A stretch of 64,000 nt of DNA from Anaerotignum neopropionicum. Lineage in GTDB: Bacteria; Bacillota; Clostridia; Lachnospirales; Anaerotignaceae. The stretch lies in NCBI RefSeq assembly GCF_001571775.1, contig NZ_LRVM01000006.1, positions 124,001 through 188,000 on the forward strand, written 5' to 3'. This document shows positions 1 to 8,600 of this stretch, in pieces; positions within the stretch are counted from its first letter, which is position 1, and each line of letters starts with the position of its first letter. A model generated the notes under the pieces. The model saw only the letters and a program-made list of their open reading frames with translations, was not told where the DNA came from and made no database searches. The position numbers and the translations under genes are program-made.

Positions 1-52
1 GGAAGCCGCACTGCGAAACCAAGCTGGGTTTATCCCTACAGATGAAATTTAG
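1..52 (+). CDS. C-terminal tail of an upstream gene, cut by the window edge
   Basis: One plus-strand frame stays open from base 2 to a TAG at 50-52 and gives the tail EAALRNQAGFIPTDEI. It ends 15 bases before the next start codon on the same strand, a spacing usual for operon neighbours, so I read it as the end of a co-transcribed gene whose body lies outside the window. Sixteen residues are too few to name a family, and a chance open frame of this length is possible. Confidence 0.4.
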   Translation, partial: EAALRNQAGFIPTDEI

Positions 53-67
53 AAAGGATCTTTTATT

Positions 68-952
68 ATGAGTAATCATCAAAAGGGCATCTTGTGCATC
101 ATCTTGTCCTCGCTTTCCTTCGCCTTAATGAACCTTTTTGTTCGTCTATCCGGAGATTTGCCCTCACTACAAAAAAGCTTTTTTCGAAACTTAATTGCAA
201 TGATTTTTGCTTTTTTCATTCTTTTAAAAGAAAAACCCAACGTTTCTTTGGATAAAGATTCAAAACGTTTTTTACTCTATCGCTCTATTTTTGGAACCAT
301 TGGCATTATTTCTAATTTTTATGCTGTGGATCACCTTGTTCTTTCCGATGCATCGCTTTTAAATAAAATGTCCCCTTTTTTTGCTGTCCTTTTTGCTATA
401 CTGATTTTAAAGGAGCGAATTAATTTATTTCAATTCTCCTCCATTATTGCGGCATTCATTGGTGCCCTTTTCGTCATAAAGCCAACGGGTATAAATATGG
501 ATTTTTATCCTGCTTTGATTGGTCTTATAGGAGGGATTTGCGCTGGGGCCGCCTACACTTATGTGCGAGCTATGGGGCAAAGAGGCGTGCAAGGTGCTTT
601 CATTGTTTTCTTTTTTTCTGCCTTTTCCTGTCTTGTAACCCTGCCCTTGCTGCTTTTCCACTTCCATCCCATGAGCTTTCAGCAAACAGCAACCTTACTT
701 TTGGCGGGGCTTGCCGCCACAGGAGGGCAATTTGGCATCACCGCCGCCTATTGCTACGCACCGGCAAGGGAAATCTCAGTTTTCGATTATTCACAAATTC
801 CTTTTTCCGCGCTACTAGGTTTCTTTGTTTTCGGTCAAGTGCCGGATGGCTTTAGTTGGCTTGGCTATATCATCATTTGTAGCACCGCTGTTGCAATGTT
901 CTTCTACGCAAACGGCCATTTACATAAAGAAAAAGAATCCCTTGCAAAATAA
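68..952 (+). CDS. DMT-superfamily permease (EamA type)
   Basis: A 294-residue, very hydrophobic protein with about ten predicted membrane helices arranged as two EamA repeats (roughly residues 5-135 and 148-282). This is the usual length and layout of drug/metabolite transporter permeases of the inner membrane. The short basic stretch MSNHQKG before the first helix and the charged tail HLHKEKESLAK are typical. The start at 68 is preceded by AAAGGAT at 53-59. EamA proteins export or import small metabolites, and the substrate cannot be read from sequence. It is likely co-transcribed with the gene whose tail ends at 52. A second, unrelated DMT permease lies at 54001-54879. Confidence 0.85.
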   Translation: MSNHQKGILCIILSSLSFALMNLFVRLSGDLPSLQKSFFRNLIAMIFAFFILLKEKPNVSLDKDSKRFLLYRSIFGTIGIISNFYAVDHLVLSDASLLNKMSPFFAVLFAILILKERINLFQFSSIIAAFIGALFVIKPTGINMDFYPALIGLIGGICAGAAYTYVRAMGQRGVQGAFIVFFFSAFSCLVTLPLLLFHFHPMSFQQTATLLLAGLAATGGQFGITAAYCYAPAREISVFDYSQIPFSALLGFFVFGQVPDGFSWLGYIIICSTAVAMFFYANGHLHKEKESLAK

Positions 953-1338
953 CAATATTGCATCAACTGTCCCAAAGAAAAAACAGCTCATAGTGCAGGC
1001 CTTGCTTAAAATGAAGTGAAAGAAACTACATTTAAACAAAGCTACATTATGAGCCATTCTATTTTAATACAAGATAATACAAAGGATTTTCTGTTTTTCC
1101 TTACATATAACATTTCCTAGTAAAAACAGCACTTATTCCCTAAATAATGATATTTTTCCAAGCATATCCGTTCCAGTCTTAAGGCCCATGCCGAAAAAAA
1201 CTTCAAGCCATGCTAGTACTATGCATAATTTGCCCAAAAAAACCTTTGCATTTCCATGGTGCGGAACGCATCCTTTCAGGATAAAAAATCCTCCAAAGCA
1301 AACATTTTTCTATATTAGGGAAGAATACCTCACGGAAA
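953..1338. other. Intergenic gap between convergent DMT and lepA genes
   Basis: The 386 bases between the two convergent stop codons are AT-rich. I see no convincing gene and no textbook terminator. On the minus strand there is a small GGAT/ATCC stem near 1280-1292 and a T-tract near 1240, which could help end lepA transcription, but the stem is weak. Confidence 0.4.
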
Positions 1339-3150
1339 TTATTCTTCTTCCAGCTTTAAAACACTCATAAACGCCTGCTGGGGCACCTCTACGTTACCGA
1401 TTTGGCGCATACGCTTCTTGCCCTCTTTTTGCTTTTCAAGCAGCTTCTTTTTTCTGGTAATATCGCCGCCATAGCATTTTGCCAAAACGTCCTTTCGTAA
1501 GGCACTGATGGTTTCCCTTGCAATAATTTTACTGCCAATTGCTGATTGAATAGGAATCTCAAACTGATGTCTAGGGATTTCCTTCTTCAGCTTTTCACAC
1601 ATCTTTCTTCCTCTTTCGATGGCAGAATCCTTATGCACAATAAAGGAAAGGGCATCCACAGCCTCTCTGTTGACCAAAATATCCAGCTTAACCAATTCGC
1701 TTTCCTTATAGCCAATTAAGGTATAATCAAAAGAAGCGTATCCACGGCTTCTAGATTTCAAAACATCAAAGAAATCATAAATAATTTCGTTCAATGGCAT
1801 TTCGTAGGTCAGCACCGCTCTGCTGTCATCCAAATACTCCATGCTGATATATTCACCCCGTCTTTGCTGACAAAGCTCCATAATGGCGCCGATATAATCC
1901 TTAGGCAGCATAATTTCCGCCTTTACAATGGGCTCCTCCATTTTCGTAATACGAGCAGGATCCGGCATATTGCTGGGATTTGACAGATCAAAGCTTGTGC
2001 CATCCGTAAGATAAACCTTATAAATAACACTGGGTGCCGTTGTTACCAAATCCAGATTATATTCTCTTTCCAATCTTTCTTGAACAATTTCCAAATGCAG
2101 CAGACCCAAGAAGCCACAACGAAAGCCAAAACCTAATGCAATGGAGGTTTCGGGCTCAAAAAACAACGCCGCATCGTTTAGCTGCAATTTTTCCAAGGCG
2201 TCCCTTAAGTCCGGATATTTTGCCCCATCCACAGGAAAAATACCACAATAAACCATGGGATTCACCTTTTTATATCCCGTCAACGCCTCCGCCGTAGGAT
2301 GAAGCGCACTGGTCACCGTATCCCCCACACGGGTATCGGCAACATTTTTTATACTCGCGGTAAAATAACCAACCATCCCCGCTTTTAATTCTTCCGCAGG
2401 AATATACCTCCCCGGCCCAAAAATACCAACCTCAACAACGTCATATTCCTTGCCCGTTGCCATCATACGAACCTTGCTTCCCTTTTTGACAGAACCATCA
2501 AATACGCGCATCAAAACAATAACGCCCCTGTACTGATCGTAAACGGAATCAAAAATCAAGGCTTTTAGGGGTCCTTCGGGATCACCGCTTGGCGCTGGAA
2601 TATCTGTAATAATGCGTTCCAGAACCTCCTCAATATTAACGCCGTTTTTTGCAGAAATCTCAGGAGCATCCATTGCGGGAATGCCAATAATGTCCTCAAT
2701 TTCCTGCTTTGCCCACGCCGGGTTTGCACTGGGTAAATCAATTTTATTAATAACGGGCAAAATTTCCAAATTATTATCCAATGCAAGATAAACGTTTGCC
2801 AATGTTTGCGCCTCGATTCCCTGGGCAGCATCCACAATTAAAACTGCGCCTTCGCAAGCCGCCAAGCTTCTGGAAACCTCATAGTTAAAGTCAACGTGGC
2901 CTGGCGTGTCAATTAAATTATACTCATATTCTTCGCCATCTTTTCCACGATAAATCAAACGCACCGCCTGAGATTTAATGGTAATGCCTCTTTCTCTTTC
3001 CAAATCCATATTATCCAAAACCTGCTCCTGCATCTCTCTGTCCGTAAGCAAGCCTGTTTTCTGAATCAATCTGTCCGCCAAAGTTGATTTGCCATGATCA
3101 ATATGTGCCACAATACAAAAATTTCGAATATTCTTTTGTCTGTCGGACAT
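1339..3150 (-). CDS. lepA: Elongation factor 4 (LepA), ribosome back-translocation GTPase
   Basis: This 603-residue translational GTPase matches the LepA family length. The G domain shows AHIDHGKST (15-23, P loop), RGIT (54-57, switch I), DTPGH (81-85) and NKID (135-138), followed by beta-barrel and alpha/beta domains and the C-terminal basic domain unique to LepA (tail rich in K/R around [14 protein letters not shown]). LepA acts on stalled or mistranslocated ribosomes in the cytoplasm. I place the start at ATG 3150 because GGGAGG lies seven bases upstream; a TTG at 3165 would lie inside the ribosome binding site. A sigma-A-like promoter is at 3270-3299, so the gene seems monocistronic. HemZ, sometimes found next to lepA in Firmicutes, is here in the relA operon. 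Confidence 0.98.
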   Translation of the reverse strand: MSDRQKNIRNFCIVAHIDHGKSTLADRLIQKTGLLTDREMQEQVLDNMDLERERGITIKSQAVRLIYRGKDGEEYEYNLIDTPGHVDFNYEVSRSLAACEGAVLIVDAAQGIEAQTLANVYLALDNNLEILPVINKIDLPSANPAWAKQEIEDIIGIPAMDAPEISAKNGVNIEEVLERIITDIPAPSGDPEGPLKALIFDSVYDQYRGVIVLMRVFDGSVKKGSKVRMMATGKEYDVVEVGIFGPGRYIPAEELKAGMVGYFTASIKNVADTRVGDTVTSALHPTAEALTGYKKVNPMVYCGIFPVDGAKYPDLRDALEKLQLNDAALFFEPETSIALGFGFRCGFLGLLHLEIVQERLEREYNLDLVTTAPSVIYKVYLTDGTSFDLSNPSNMPDPARITKMEEPIVKAEIMLPKDYIGAIMELCQQRRGEYISMEYLDDSRAVLTYEMPLNEIIYDFFDVLKSRSRGYASFDYTLIGYKESELVKLDILVNREAVDALSFIVHKDSAIERGRKMCEKLKKEIPRHQFEIPIQSAIGSKIIARETISALRKDVLAKCYGGDITRKKKLLEKQKEGKKRMRQIGNVEVPQQAFMSVLKLEEE

Positions 3151-3269
3151 GAATTTCCCTCCCAAATTAAAATTTACATAAAGCGCGTGCCGCTACTGAT
3201 AAAATGGTAGCTCAAAAACCGCTTCATGCTTCATGCAAAACGCTTATCATTCTTTGCAAAATCCTTCCG

Positions 3270-3299
3270 ATTATATCATAAGAAAGCCTGTCAAGTCAA
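3270..3299 (-). promoter_or_regulatory. Predicted sigma-A promoter of lepA
   Basis: On the minus strand TTGACT (3299-3294) and TATAAT (3275-3270) are separated by 18 bases, with a TG two bases before the -10 box (extended -10). The start codon lies about 115 bases downstream. Confidence 0.65.
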
Positions 3300-3360
3300 A
3301 GAAATTCAAGGGCTTTATGAAATCCTACCCATTATCTTAAAAATAATTACTTCTAAACGC

Positions 3361-3665
3361 AGACAAACCTTGGGTGTTGCCCTCTCACTGCCTAAGATAG
3401 GGGCAGACAGCGAAGCCGGTTTTTGCGTAGCAAAAGTGATGATCACCCACTTGCTTTTTGAAAAAAAGCAAGACCAAAAACCTTTGAAGAATGGGCATTC
3501 TATATGGGTTCAGATGGGTCAAGGGTGAAATCCTTGTGGGTGTTTGAGGGCAAAGCCCTCAAGGTTTTGACTTTGTCTTTACCCTGGGTCAAAGCCCTCA
3601 AGGCTTTGACTTTGTCTTTAGCCTGGGGCAAAGCCCTCAAGGCTTTGACTCTGTCTTCACTCTGA
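3361..3665 (-). repeat. Dispersed multi-hairpin element, copy A (long form with extra module)
   Basis: This is the longest copy of the seven-member intergenic family. Read on the minus strand it has the CCTCAA/GGGC hairpin, the CAAGG/CCTTG hairpin, a variable third stem (GAATG/CATTC at 3489-3500), a GCTTTTT-based hairpin and the terminal CCAAGGTTTGTCT. An extra module of about 65 bases (3381-3448), shared only with copy F, is inserted before the terminal hairpin. The hairpin-1 end is extended to three tandem 39-base units. AATTACTT occurs at 3345-3352 and 3665-3672, just outside both ends. The element fills the gap between the small membrane-protein gene and lepA. Confidence 0.85.
3551..3665. 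repeat. Three tandem 39-base units inside copy A
   Basis: Units begin at 3551, 3590 and 3629, each starting CAAAGCCCTCAAGG and continuing through TTTGACT and TGTCTT. Units 1 and 2 are 39 bases and differ at few positions; unit 3 is slightly shorter and more diverged. It is an amplification of one end of the dispersed element. Confidence 0.9.
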
Positions 3666-3666
3666 A

Positions 3667-3864
3667 TTACTTATCCTTTTCTTCCTCTTTTTTCCTTTTT
3701 TCCACGAAGATTATCCAGCATACCGCACAAACAATTGCCAAAATCCAAAACAACCAAGAAGCCTGCTTAATGATTGCACCCAATATAATAAAAAAAATAA
3801 TTCCTATCTGAAATAAGAATTCAGTTTTTATTGGCGGTTTCTTGTTTCTCTCTAAGTCTTGCAT
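3667..3864 (-). CDS. Small two-helix membrane protein, function unknown
   Basis: A 65-residue frame with an AAGGAAG ribosome binding site about six bases before its ATG. The protein has a charged N-terminus (MQDLERNKKPP), two hydrophobic segments (about 17-34 and 38-55) and a strongly charged K/E tail, as in many small membrane proteins of Firmicutes. I do not recognise a family. The stop codon overlaps the 8-base direct repeat flanking copy A. Upstream lies an unusual structured stretch (4002-4123) that may hold its control region. The good ribosome binding site and the membrane-protein composition make a real gene likely, but its small size leaves doubt. Confidence 0.6.
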   Translation of the reverse strand: MQDLERNKKPPIKTEFLFQIGIIFFIILGAIIKQASWLFWILAIVCAVCWIIFVEKRKKEEEKDK

Positions 3865-4001
3865 TCCAATCTTCCTTTCTTGTCCAATTCATTCCACTTG
3901 TCCATCAGTATATCATAAACTGCAAAAAACAGCCATACAAACATGTCCTTCTCTTCCACGAAAAAGAAATTAGCGGCTTTCTTTCTTTTTTTTTATAAAT
4001 T

Positions 4002-4018
4002 CTTAAGCGTCGCTTAAG
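4002..4018. promoter_or_regulatory. Perfect palindrome, possible operator
   Basis: CTTAAGCGTCGCTTAAG has 8-base arms around one central base. It lies upstream of the minus-strand small membrane gene and just downstream (minus sense) of a TATAAT at 4031-4036, a position where a bound repressor would block transcription. No regulator can be assigned. Confidence 0.45.
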
Positions 4019-4059
4019 TTTCCATTCATAAATTATACACATTTCTATTGTATCCTTTA

Positions 4060-4123
4060 GAAGAAGTCAAAAGGACGCCCCCTTTTACTTCTTCCCGTGG
4101 CTTCTTCCCCGAGGGGCTACGGG
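4060..4123. other. Adjacent strong hairpins, possible structured RNA or leader
   Basis: The first hairpin has arms at 4060-4074 and 4081-4094 (GAAGAAGT...ACTTCTTC) with 14 paired bases and one bulged C around a six-base loop. The second pairs CCCGT (4094-4098) with ACGGG (4119-4123) and contains an inner CCCC-GA-GGGG. Neither is followed by a T-tract, so they are not simple terminators. They lie between the trkH terminator and the small membrane gene. Confidence 0.45.
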
Positions 4124-4234
4124 TCCCTTCCCAAGCTATTAAAATATAAAGCAAACGTTTTTAGATTACAAAAACAAACAAAAAATTCGGCTGGGTTAAT
4201 TGCCAGCCGGAAAGTACACACACCCCTTAAAATG

Positions 4235-4262
4235 AAAAAACAGCCAAGTCGGCTGTTTTTTC
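4235..4262 (-). terminator. Intrinsic terminator after trkH
   Basis: AAAAAACAGCC / GGCTGTTTTTT with the loop AAGTC, 18 bases past the trkH stop codon. The T-tract is present on both strands, so it could act both ways. Confidence 0.85.
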
Positions 4263-4279
4263 TATTGCCAAAAATCCGC

Positions 4280-5731
4280 TTACATATAACTTCTTTTCCA
4301 TACGGCAGGGGCAAATAACATAATAATAGGGAAAATTTCCAATCTTCCCAAAAGCATATTAAAACACAAAACCAGTTTTGAAAAATCCGAAAAAAGACTG
4401 TAATTTTCAATTGGTCCAACCCTTGCCAAGCCCGGGCCAACGTTGCCCAAGCAGGACAAAACAGAGGTTAACGAAGTTGTAAAGTCAAAATTGTTTAAAG
4501 AAATCAAAAGAAATGACCCCATTGTTAAAAACAAATAAACAATAATAAATCCCCCCACACCACGAATTGTCTCTTCATCCACCTTATGCCCATCTAATTT
4601 TATAATGTTTACTGATCTGGGATGCACAATACGGCGTATTTCCAATCCTGCCATCTTAAGCAATAAAATCAATCGGGAAACCTTGAGACCCCCACCGGTA
4701 GAACCGCCGCACGCGCCAACAATCATCAGTATTACAAGCAACGTTTTCGATAGCTCCGGCCATACATCAAAATTTGCTGTTGCAAAGCCCGTTGTACTGA
4801 TAATCGCCAAAACCTGAAACGCAGCATGGCGAAAAGCACTTTCAAAGGTGGGATATAGACTTAAAATATTTAACGTAATTATACCAATTGCACCAATAAT
4901 AATGGCTATAAAATATCGCAGCTCCTCGTTTTTAAAAATATTTTTCACATCTTTGACTAACAAAAAATAATATAAATTAAAATTTACGCTAAACAGGAAC
5001 ATAAAAACAGTAATCACATACTCAAAATAAGGATTTTCATATGCCGCTATGCTGGCATTTTTTATGGCAAAGCCACCTGTTCCTGCCGTTGAAAAGGTGT
5101 TTACAAGACTGTCAAATACAGGCATGCCACCTAAAATCAGCAAAAATATTTCCAATAAAGTTAAAATAATATACATTTCATACAAAAGCTTTGCCGTTGA
5201 TTTTACCTTTGGCACAAGCTTCCCTACCAACGGTCCCGGTGCTTCTGCACGCATTAAATGCATGGATCGCTCGTCCACTGTAGGCATAATTGCCAGCATA
5301 AAAACCAAAATCCCCATACCGCCGATCCAATGGGTAAAGCTCCGCCAAAACAAAATGCTCTTGGGCAAGCCTTCAATTTCCGTCAGTATGGATGCACCTG
5401 TTGTTGTAAATCCCGAAACCGTTTCAAAAAAGCAGTTTACAGGCCCTTCTATGGCTCCGCTGAAAAAAAACGGCATTGCACCAAAAAAAGACATACTAAT
5501 CCACGCAAGCGCAACAATGACAAACCCTTCCCGTCCATATATTTTTTTGTCCTCCGGCTCAGCCTTTGTAAGGATACTGCCAACAATCATGGCAATAAAA
5601 ATCGTAAGCCCAAAAGCAAAAAGTGCCTTGTCCTCTCCATAATAAATAGCAAGAAGTGTGGGGGCAAATAAAAATAAGCCTTCTACTCTGAGAATATTGC
5701 CTAAAATATAGGCCATCATATGATAATTCAT
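4280..5731 (-). CDS. trkH: Trk/Ktr potassium uptake membrane subunit
   Basis: This 483-residue integral membrane protein is the ion-conducting subunit of a Trk-type potassium system. The four pore loops of the TrkH/KtrB fold are visible as FTTTGAS, STAGTGGF, STTGFAT and CLGNVGPG, each with the selectivity-filter glycine. The length matches TrkH. It starts 15 bases after the trkA stop, with GGAG eight bases upstream, so the regulatory and membrane subunits are translated from one message. It ends in a terminator. Function: potassium uptake gated by nucleotide binding to TrkA. Confidence 0.95.
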   Translation of the reverse strand: MNYHMMAYILGNILRVEGLFLFAPTLLAIYYGEDKALFAFGLTIFIAMIVGSILTKAEPEDKKIYGREGFVIVALAWISMSFFGAMPFFFSGAIEGPVNCFFETVSGFTTTGASILTEIEGLPKSILFWRSFTHWIGGMGILVFMLAIMPTVDERSMHLMRAEAPGPLVGKLVPKVKSTAKLLYEMYIILTLLEIFLLILGGMPVFDSLVNTFSTAGTGGFAIKNASIAAYENPYFEYVITVFMFLFSVNFNLYYFLLVKDVKNIFKNEELRYFIAIIIGAIGIITLNILSLYPTFESAFRHAAFQVLAIISTTGFATANFDVWPELSKTLLVILMIVGACGGSTGGGLKVSRLILLLKMAGLEIRRIVHPRSVNIIKLDGHKVDEETIRGVGGFIIVYLFLTMGSFLLISLNNFDFTTSLTSVLSCLGNVGPGLARVGPIENYSLFSDFSKLVLCFNMLLGRLEIFPIIMLFAPAVWKRSYM

Positions 5732-5745
5732 AATTAATCTCCAAT

Positions 5746-7104
5746 TTATCCTTGAATTTCATTTAAATCCGCAAGGTGTTTTTTTGTTGTAACAATAACA
5801 ACGCTGTCCCCCTTCTCGATGGAATCATTTCCACCCGGAATAATGATTTGCGTCCCACGAATGATTGCAGCCACAATCAACCCATCTCGCCTTTTAATAC
5901 TCTTGAGGGGAATTCCCACAACCGGTGAATCTTCCCTTACTTGAAACTCCACTGCCTCCACACGGTCGTTAATCATCGTATGCAAGGTTACAATGTTGTT
6001 GCTTTTTGCAGAATTTTTCATGGCCCGAACATAACGCACAATATTTTGCGCTGCAATGGTTTTGGGCGAAATAAAGCTATCAATATTTAAATTGTCCAAA
6101 ATTTCGTAAAAAGAAATCTTGTTGATCTTTGCAATTACCTTTGAAACTTTTCTCTCCTTGGCATATAACGCAGCAATAATATTTTCTTCATCCATGCCCG
6201 TCAAGGTTACAAAAGCATCTGTTTTTTCCAAGCCTTCTTCGTGCAAAAGCTCCTTTTCTGTTCCATCACCGTGAATGATCACAGAATTAGGCAGCATCTC
6301 ACAAAGATATTCGCACCGCTTTAAATCCCTTTCGATTATTTTTACTTTTACATGAATTGCACTTAATTCCTTCGCCAGATAATATGCAATTCTACCGCCA
6401 CCAATAATCATTACTGATTTTACACCGCTGCGAAAAATTCCAATGGTACGAAAAAAGTTGGCTATTTCAATATGGGAAGCCGTAATGTTGATTTTATCTC
6501 CTGATTTTAAAATAAAATCACCACCGGGAATAATCACCTCGTCCTCTCTTTGCACAGCACAAATCAAAATTTTTACTTGGAACTCCTTGTAAATTGCCCA
6601 AAGCGGCATGCCATCCAGCGGGCTGTGTTCCCCTATTTTTAATTCTACCAGCTCAACCCTTCCGCGGGCAAAGGGCTCCATTTTAATTGCAGAAGGGAAC
6701 CGAAGCAAACGGGAAATCTCCGTTGCCGCCGCCAATTCGGGATTCACCGCCATACTTAGCCCTAATTCTTCCTTAATCAGGCCCATCTGGATAAAATATT
6801 CAGGATTGCGAACACGGGCAATGGTATGCTTCGCCCCCAACTTTTTACCCAATAAACAGCACAGCATGTTTACTTCGTCCGCCGAGGTTACAGCAATAAG
6901 AACATTTGCTTTTTTCACGCCTGCTTGATTTAAAGCAGCAGCAGTTGCCCCATTTCCTTCAATGCAGAATATATCCATGGTATTACCGGCATTCGTCAAT
7001 ACGCTAGGATTGTTATCAATTATAATTACATCATGTCCTTCTTGGGTAAGCTGGTTCGCAATTGTGCTGCCCACCTTGCCATTTCCCACAATTACAATCT
7101 TCAA
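5746..7104 (-). CDS. trkA: Trk potassium transport regulatory subunit, double RCK
   Basis: A 452-residue cytoplasmic protein with two RCK_N/RCK_C units. The nucleotide-binding glycine motifs are GNGKVG at the N-terminus and GGGRIAYYLA near residue 232, and each Rossmann half is followed by a TrkA_C domain. This double form is the partner of TrkH-type channels, whereas KtrA is a single unit. The start is TTG at 7104, chosen because GGAGGA sits seven bases upstream and the protein then begins MKIVIVGNGKVG as is usual. A promoter lies at 7170-7198. It forms a two-gene operon with trkH. Confidence 0.95.
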   Translation of the reverse strand: MKIVIVGNGKVGSTIANQLTQEGHDVIIIDNNPSVLTNAGNTMDIFCIEGNGATAAALNQAGVKKANVLIAVTSADEVNMLCCLLGKKLGAKHTIARVRNPEYFIQMGLIKEELGLSMAVNPELAAATEISRLLRFPSAIKMEPFARGRVELVELKIGEHSPLDGMPLWAIYKEFQVKILICAVQREDEVIIPGGDFILKSGDKINITASHIEIANFFRTIGIFRSGVKSVMIIGGGRIAYYLAKELSAIHVKVKIIERDLKRCEYLCEMLPNSVIIHGDGTEKELLHEEGLEKTDAFVTLTGMDEENIIAALYAKERKVSKVIAKINKISFYEILDNLNIDSFISPKTIAAQNIVRYVRAMKNSAKSNNIVTLHTMINDRVEAVEFQVREDSPVVGIPLKSIKRRDGLIVAAIIRGTQIIIPGGNDSIEKGDSVVIVTTKKHLADLNEIQG

Positions 7105-7169
7105 TTTATTTCCTCCTTAAAGGCGAAAAACCTAAATACAAAACATCATGACCTGCAGATGTTCTTAAT

Positions 7170-7198
7170 ATACTAACAAATTATTTTTTCAAATGCAA
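7170..7198 (-). promoter_or_regulatory. Predicted sigma-A promoter of trkA-trkH
   Basis: On the minus strand TTGCAT (7198-7193) and TAGTAT (7175-7170) are 17 bases apart. The leader of about 60 bases contains a small hairpin (AACATC...GATGTT, 7143-7164). I looked for a c-di-AMP riboswitch here and did not see one. Confidence 0.6.
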
Positions 7199-7309
7199 GG
7201 ATACTTTAAAAAACTACAATACCATTTGCATATAATCATAACCCCCCGCTCTATGGAAGGTTGTCTGCTTTTCAGTCTTCCCCTCTCAACCGGGTCTAGA
7301 CCCATAATG

Positions 7310-7345
7310 AAAAAGGCGACTGCTTTATGAAAGAGTCGCCTTTTT
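7310..7345 (-). terminator. Intrinsic terminator after hisS
   Basis: AAAAAGGCGACT / AGTCGCCTTTTT with a 12-base loop, directly after the hisS stop codon. It closes the relA-dtd-hemZ-hisS operon and is symmetric enough to act on both strands. Confidence 0.85.
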
Positions 7346-7352
7346 AAAATTT

Positions 7353-8600
7353 TTATTTGCACTTTTGAACTAAAATTTGAGAAGCTTCTGAAAGGGAAAT
7401 CATTGTTTTTTCTCCTGTTTCCATTTCCTTTAGCTCAACCGTTCCGTTTTCCAGCTCGCTATCCCCAATAACAAGAGAATATTTTGTACCAATTTTGTTT
7501 GCATACTTCATCTGTGCCTTGACACTTCTCTCTACCGTATCACAATCGGCTAAAATTCCCGCCTTTCGCAAATCCAAGGTCAAGCCCTGGGCCTTCAAAA
7601 ATCCCTTTTCGCCCATGGAGCCAATAAATACATCCCTTTGGGGCACTTCTGTAATTTCGCCCTTTTGTTTTTCCAAAATCATAACCAATCGTTCTATTCC
7701 CAAACCAAAACCAACAGCACCTGTTGGCTTTCCGCCGCATTCCTCAATCAAGTTATCGTAACGTCCGCCGCCGCAAACGGTTAAGCCGTCGGAAACAAAT
7801 TCAAAAACCGTTCTCGTATAATAATCCAGCCCACGCACAATTTTAGGATCTATGGTAAAAGCAATGCCCATTTCCGTCAAAATATCCTGTACCTTTTGGA
7901 AATGCTCCATACACTCCCCATTCAGACATTCTAAAACAGAGGGTGCATTGGCAATAATCCCTTGACAGCTTTCCTCTTTGCAATCTAAAACACGCAATGG
8001 ATTTTTTTCAAAACGCTCCTTGCAGGTAGGGCAAAGCTTGCCAAGATTTTGTCCGATAAAATCACGCAGTATTTTATTATAATTACTGCGGCACTGGGGA
8101 CACCCCAAGCTATTAATGCGCAGCTCAACGTCTTTTATCCCCATTTCTTCCAACAAAGCCGCCGCCACGGAAATTACCTCCGCATCCTGCGCAGCACTAT
8201 AAGACCCCAGAACCTCCACTCCGAATTGATGGAACTGGCGCTGACGACCCGCCTGCGTATTTTCGCAACGAAAGGTGGGAGAGATGTAATATAGCTTCGT
8301 CGGCTGTGCCTGATTGTGCATTCCATGCTCAATATATGCACGGGCAACGCCTGCCGTTCCCTCAGGACGAAGGGTTAAGCATCTGTCCCCATCATCCGTA
8401 AAGGTATACATTTCCTTTTGCACAATATCCGTTGTTTCGCCAACACCACGAACAAAAAGCTCTGTAAATTCGATAATCGGCGTTCTGATTTCACCAATGC
8501 CAAAGGTCTGGCAAATATTCCTCATTTTTTTCTCAATTTCCTGCCAAGCGGTTACCTCCCCCGCAAAAATATCCTTTGTTCCCTTCACCAACTGAATCAT
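7353..8600 (-). CDS. hisS: Histidine-tRNA ligase
   Basis: This 415-residue class II aminoacyl-tRNA synthetase charges tRNA-His. Visible signatures are motif 2 (FRCENTQAGRQRQFHQ), the histidine-binding LDYYTRTVFE and the glycine-rich GGGRYDNL, followed by the C-terminal anticodon-binding domain. I start at ATG 8600 because it overlaps the hemZ stop as ATGA and has GGAGGAGG six bases upstream; the ATG at 8606 touches the ribosome binding site. It is the last gene of the relA operon. In many Clostridia aspS follows hisS, but here a terminator does. Confidence 0.98.
   Translation of the reverse strand: MIQLVKGTKDIFAGEVTAWQEIEKKMRNICQTFGIGEIRTPIIEFTELFVRGVGETTDIVQKEMYTFTDDGDRCLTLRPEGTAGVARAYIEHGMHNQAQPTKLYYISPTFRCENTQAGRQRQFHQFGVEVLGSYSAAQDAEVISVAAALLEEMGIKDVELRINSLGCPQCRSNYNKILRDFIGQNLGKLCPTCKERFEKNPLRVLDCKEESCQGIIANAPSVLECLNGECMEHFQKVQDILTEMGIAFTIDPKIVRGLDYYTRTVFEFVSDGLTVCGGGRYDNLIEECGGKPTGAVGFGLGIERLVMILEKQKGEITEVPQRDVFIGSMGEKGFLKAQGLTLDLRKAGILADCDTVERSVKAQMKYANKIGTKYSLVIGDSELENGTVELKEMETGEKTMISLSEASQILVQKCK

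Noticed and set aside
3361-3665. CRISPR array as the source of the tandem units in copy A
   Set aside because: Units are contiguous without unique spacers, and no cas genes are in the window.
5049-5642. 197-codon open frame antisense to trkH
   Set aside because: Shadow of a hydrophobic coding region; no ribosome binding site or recognisable family.
7105-7309. c-di-AMP riboswitch ahead of the potassium transporter operon
   Set aside because: The leader after the predicted promoter is only about 60 bases with one small hairpin, too short for a ydaO-type riboswitch.
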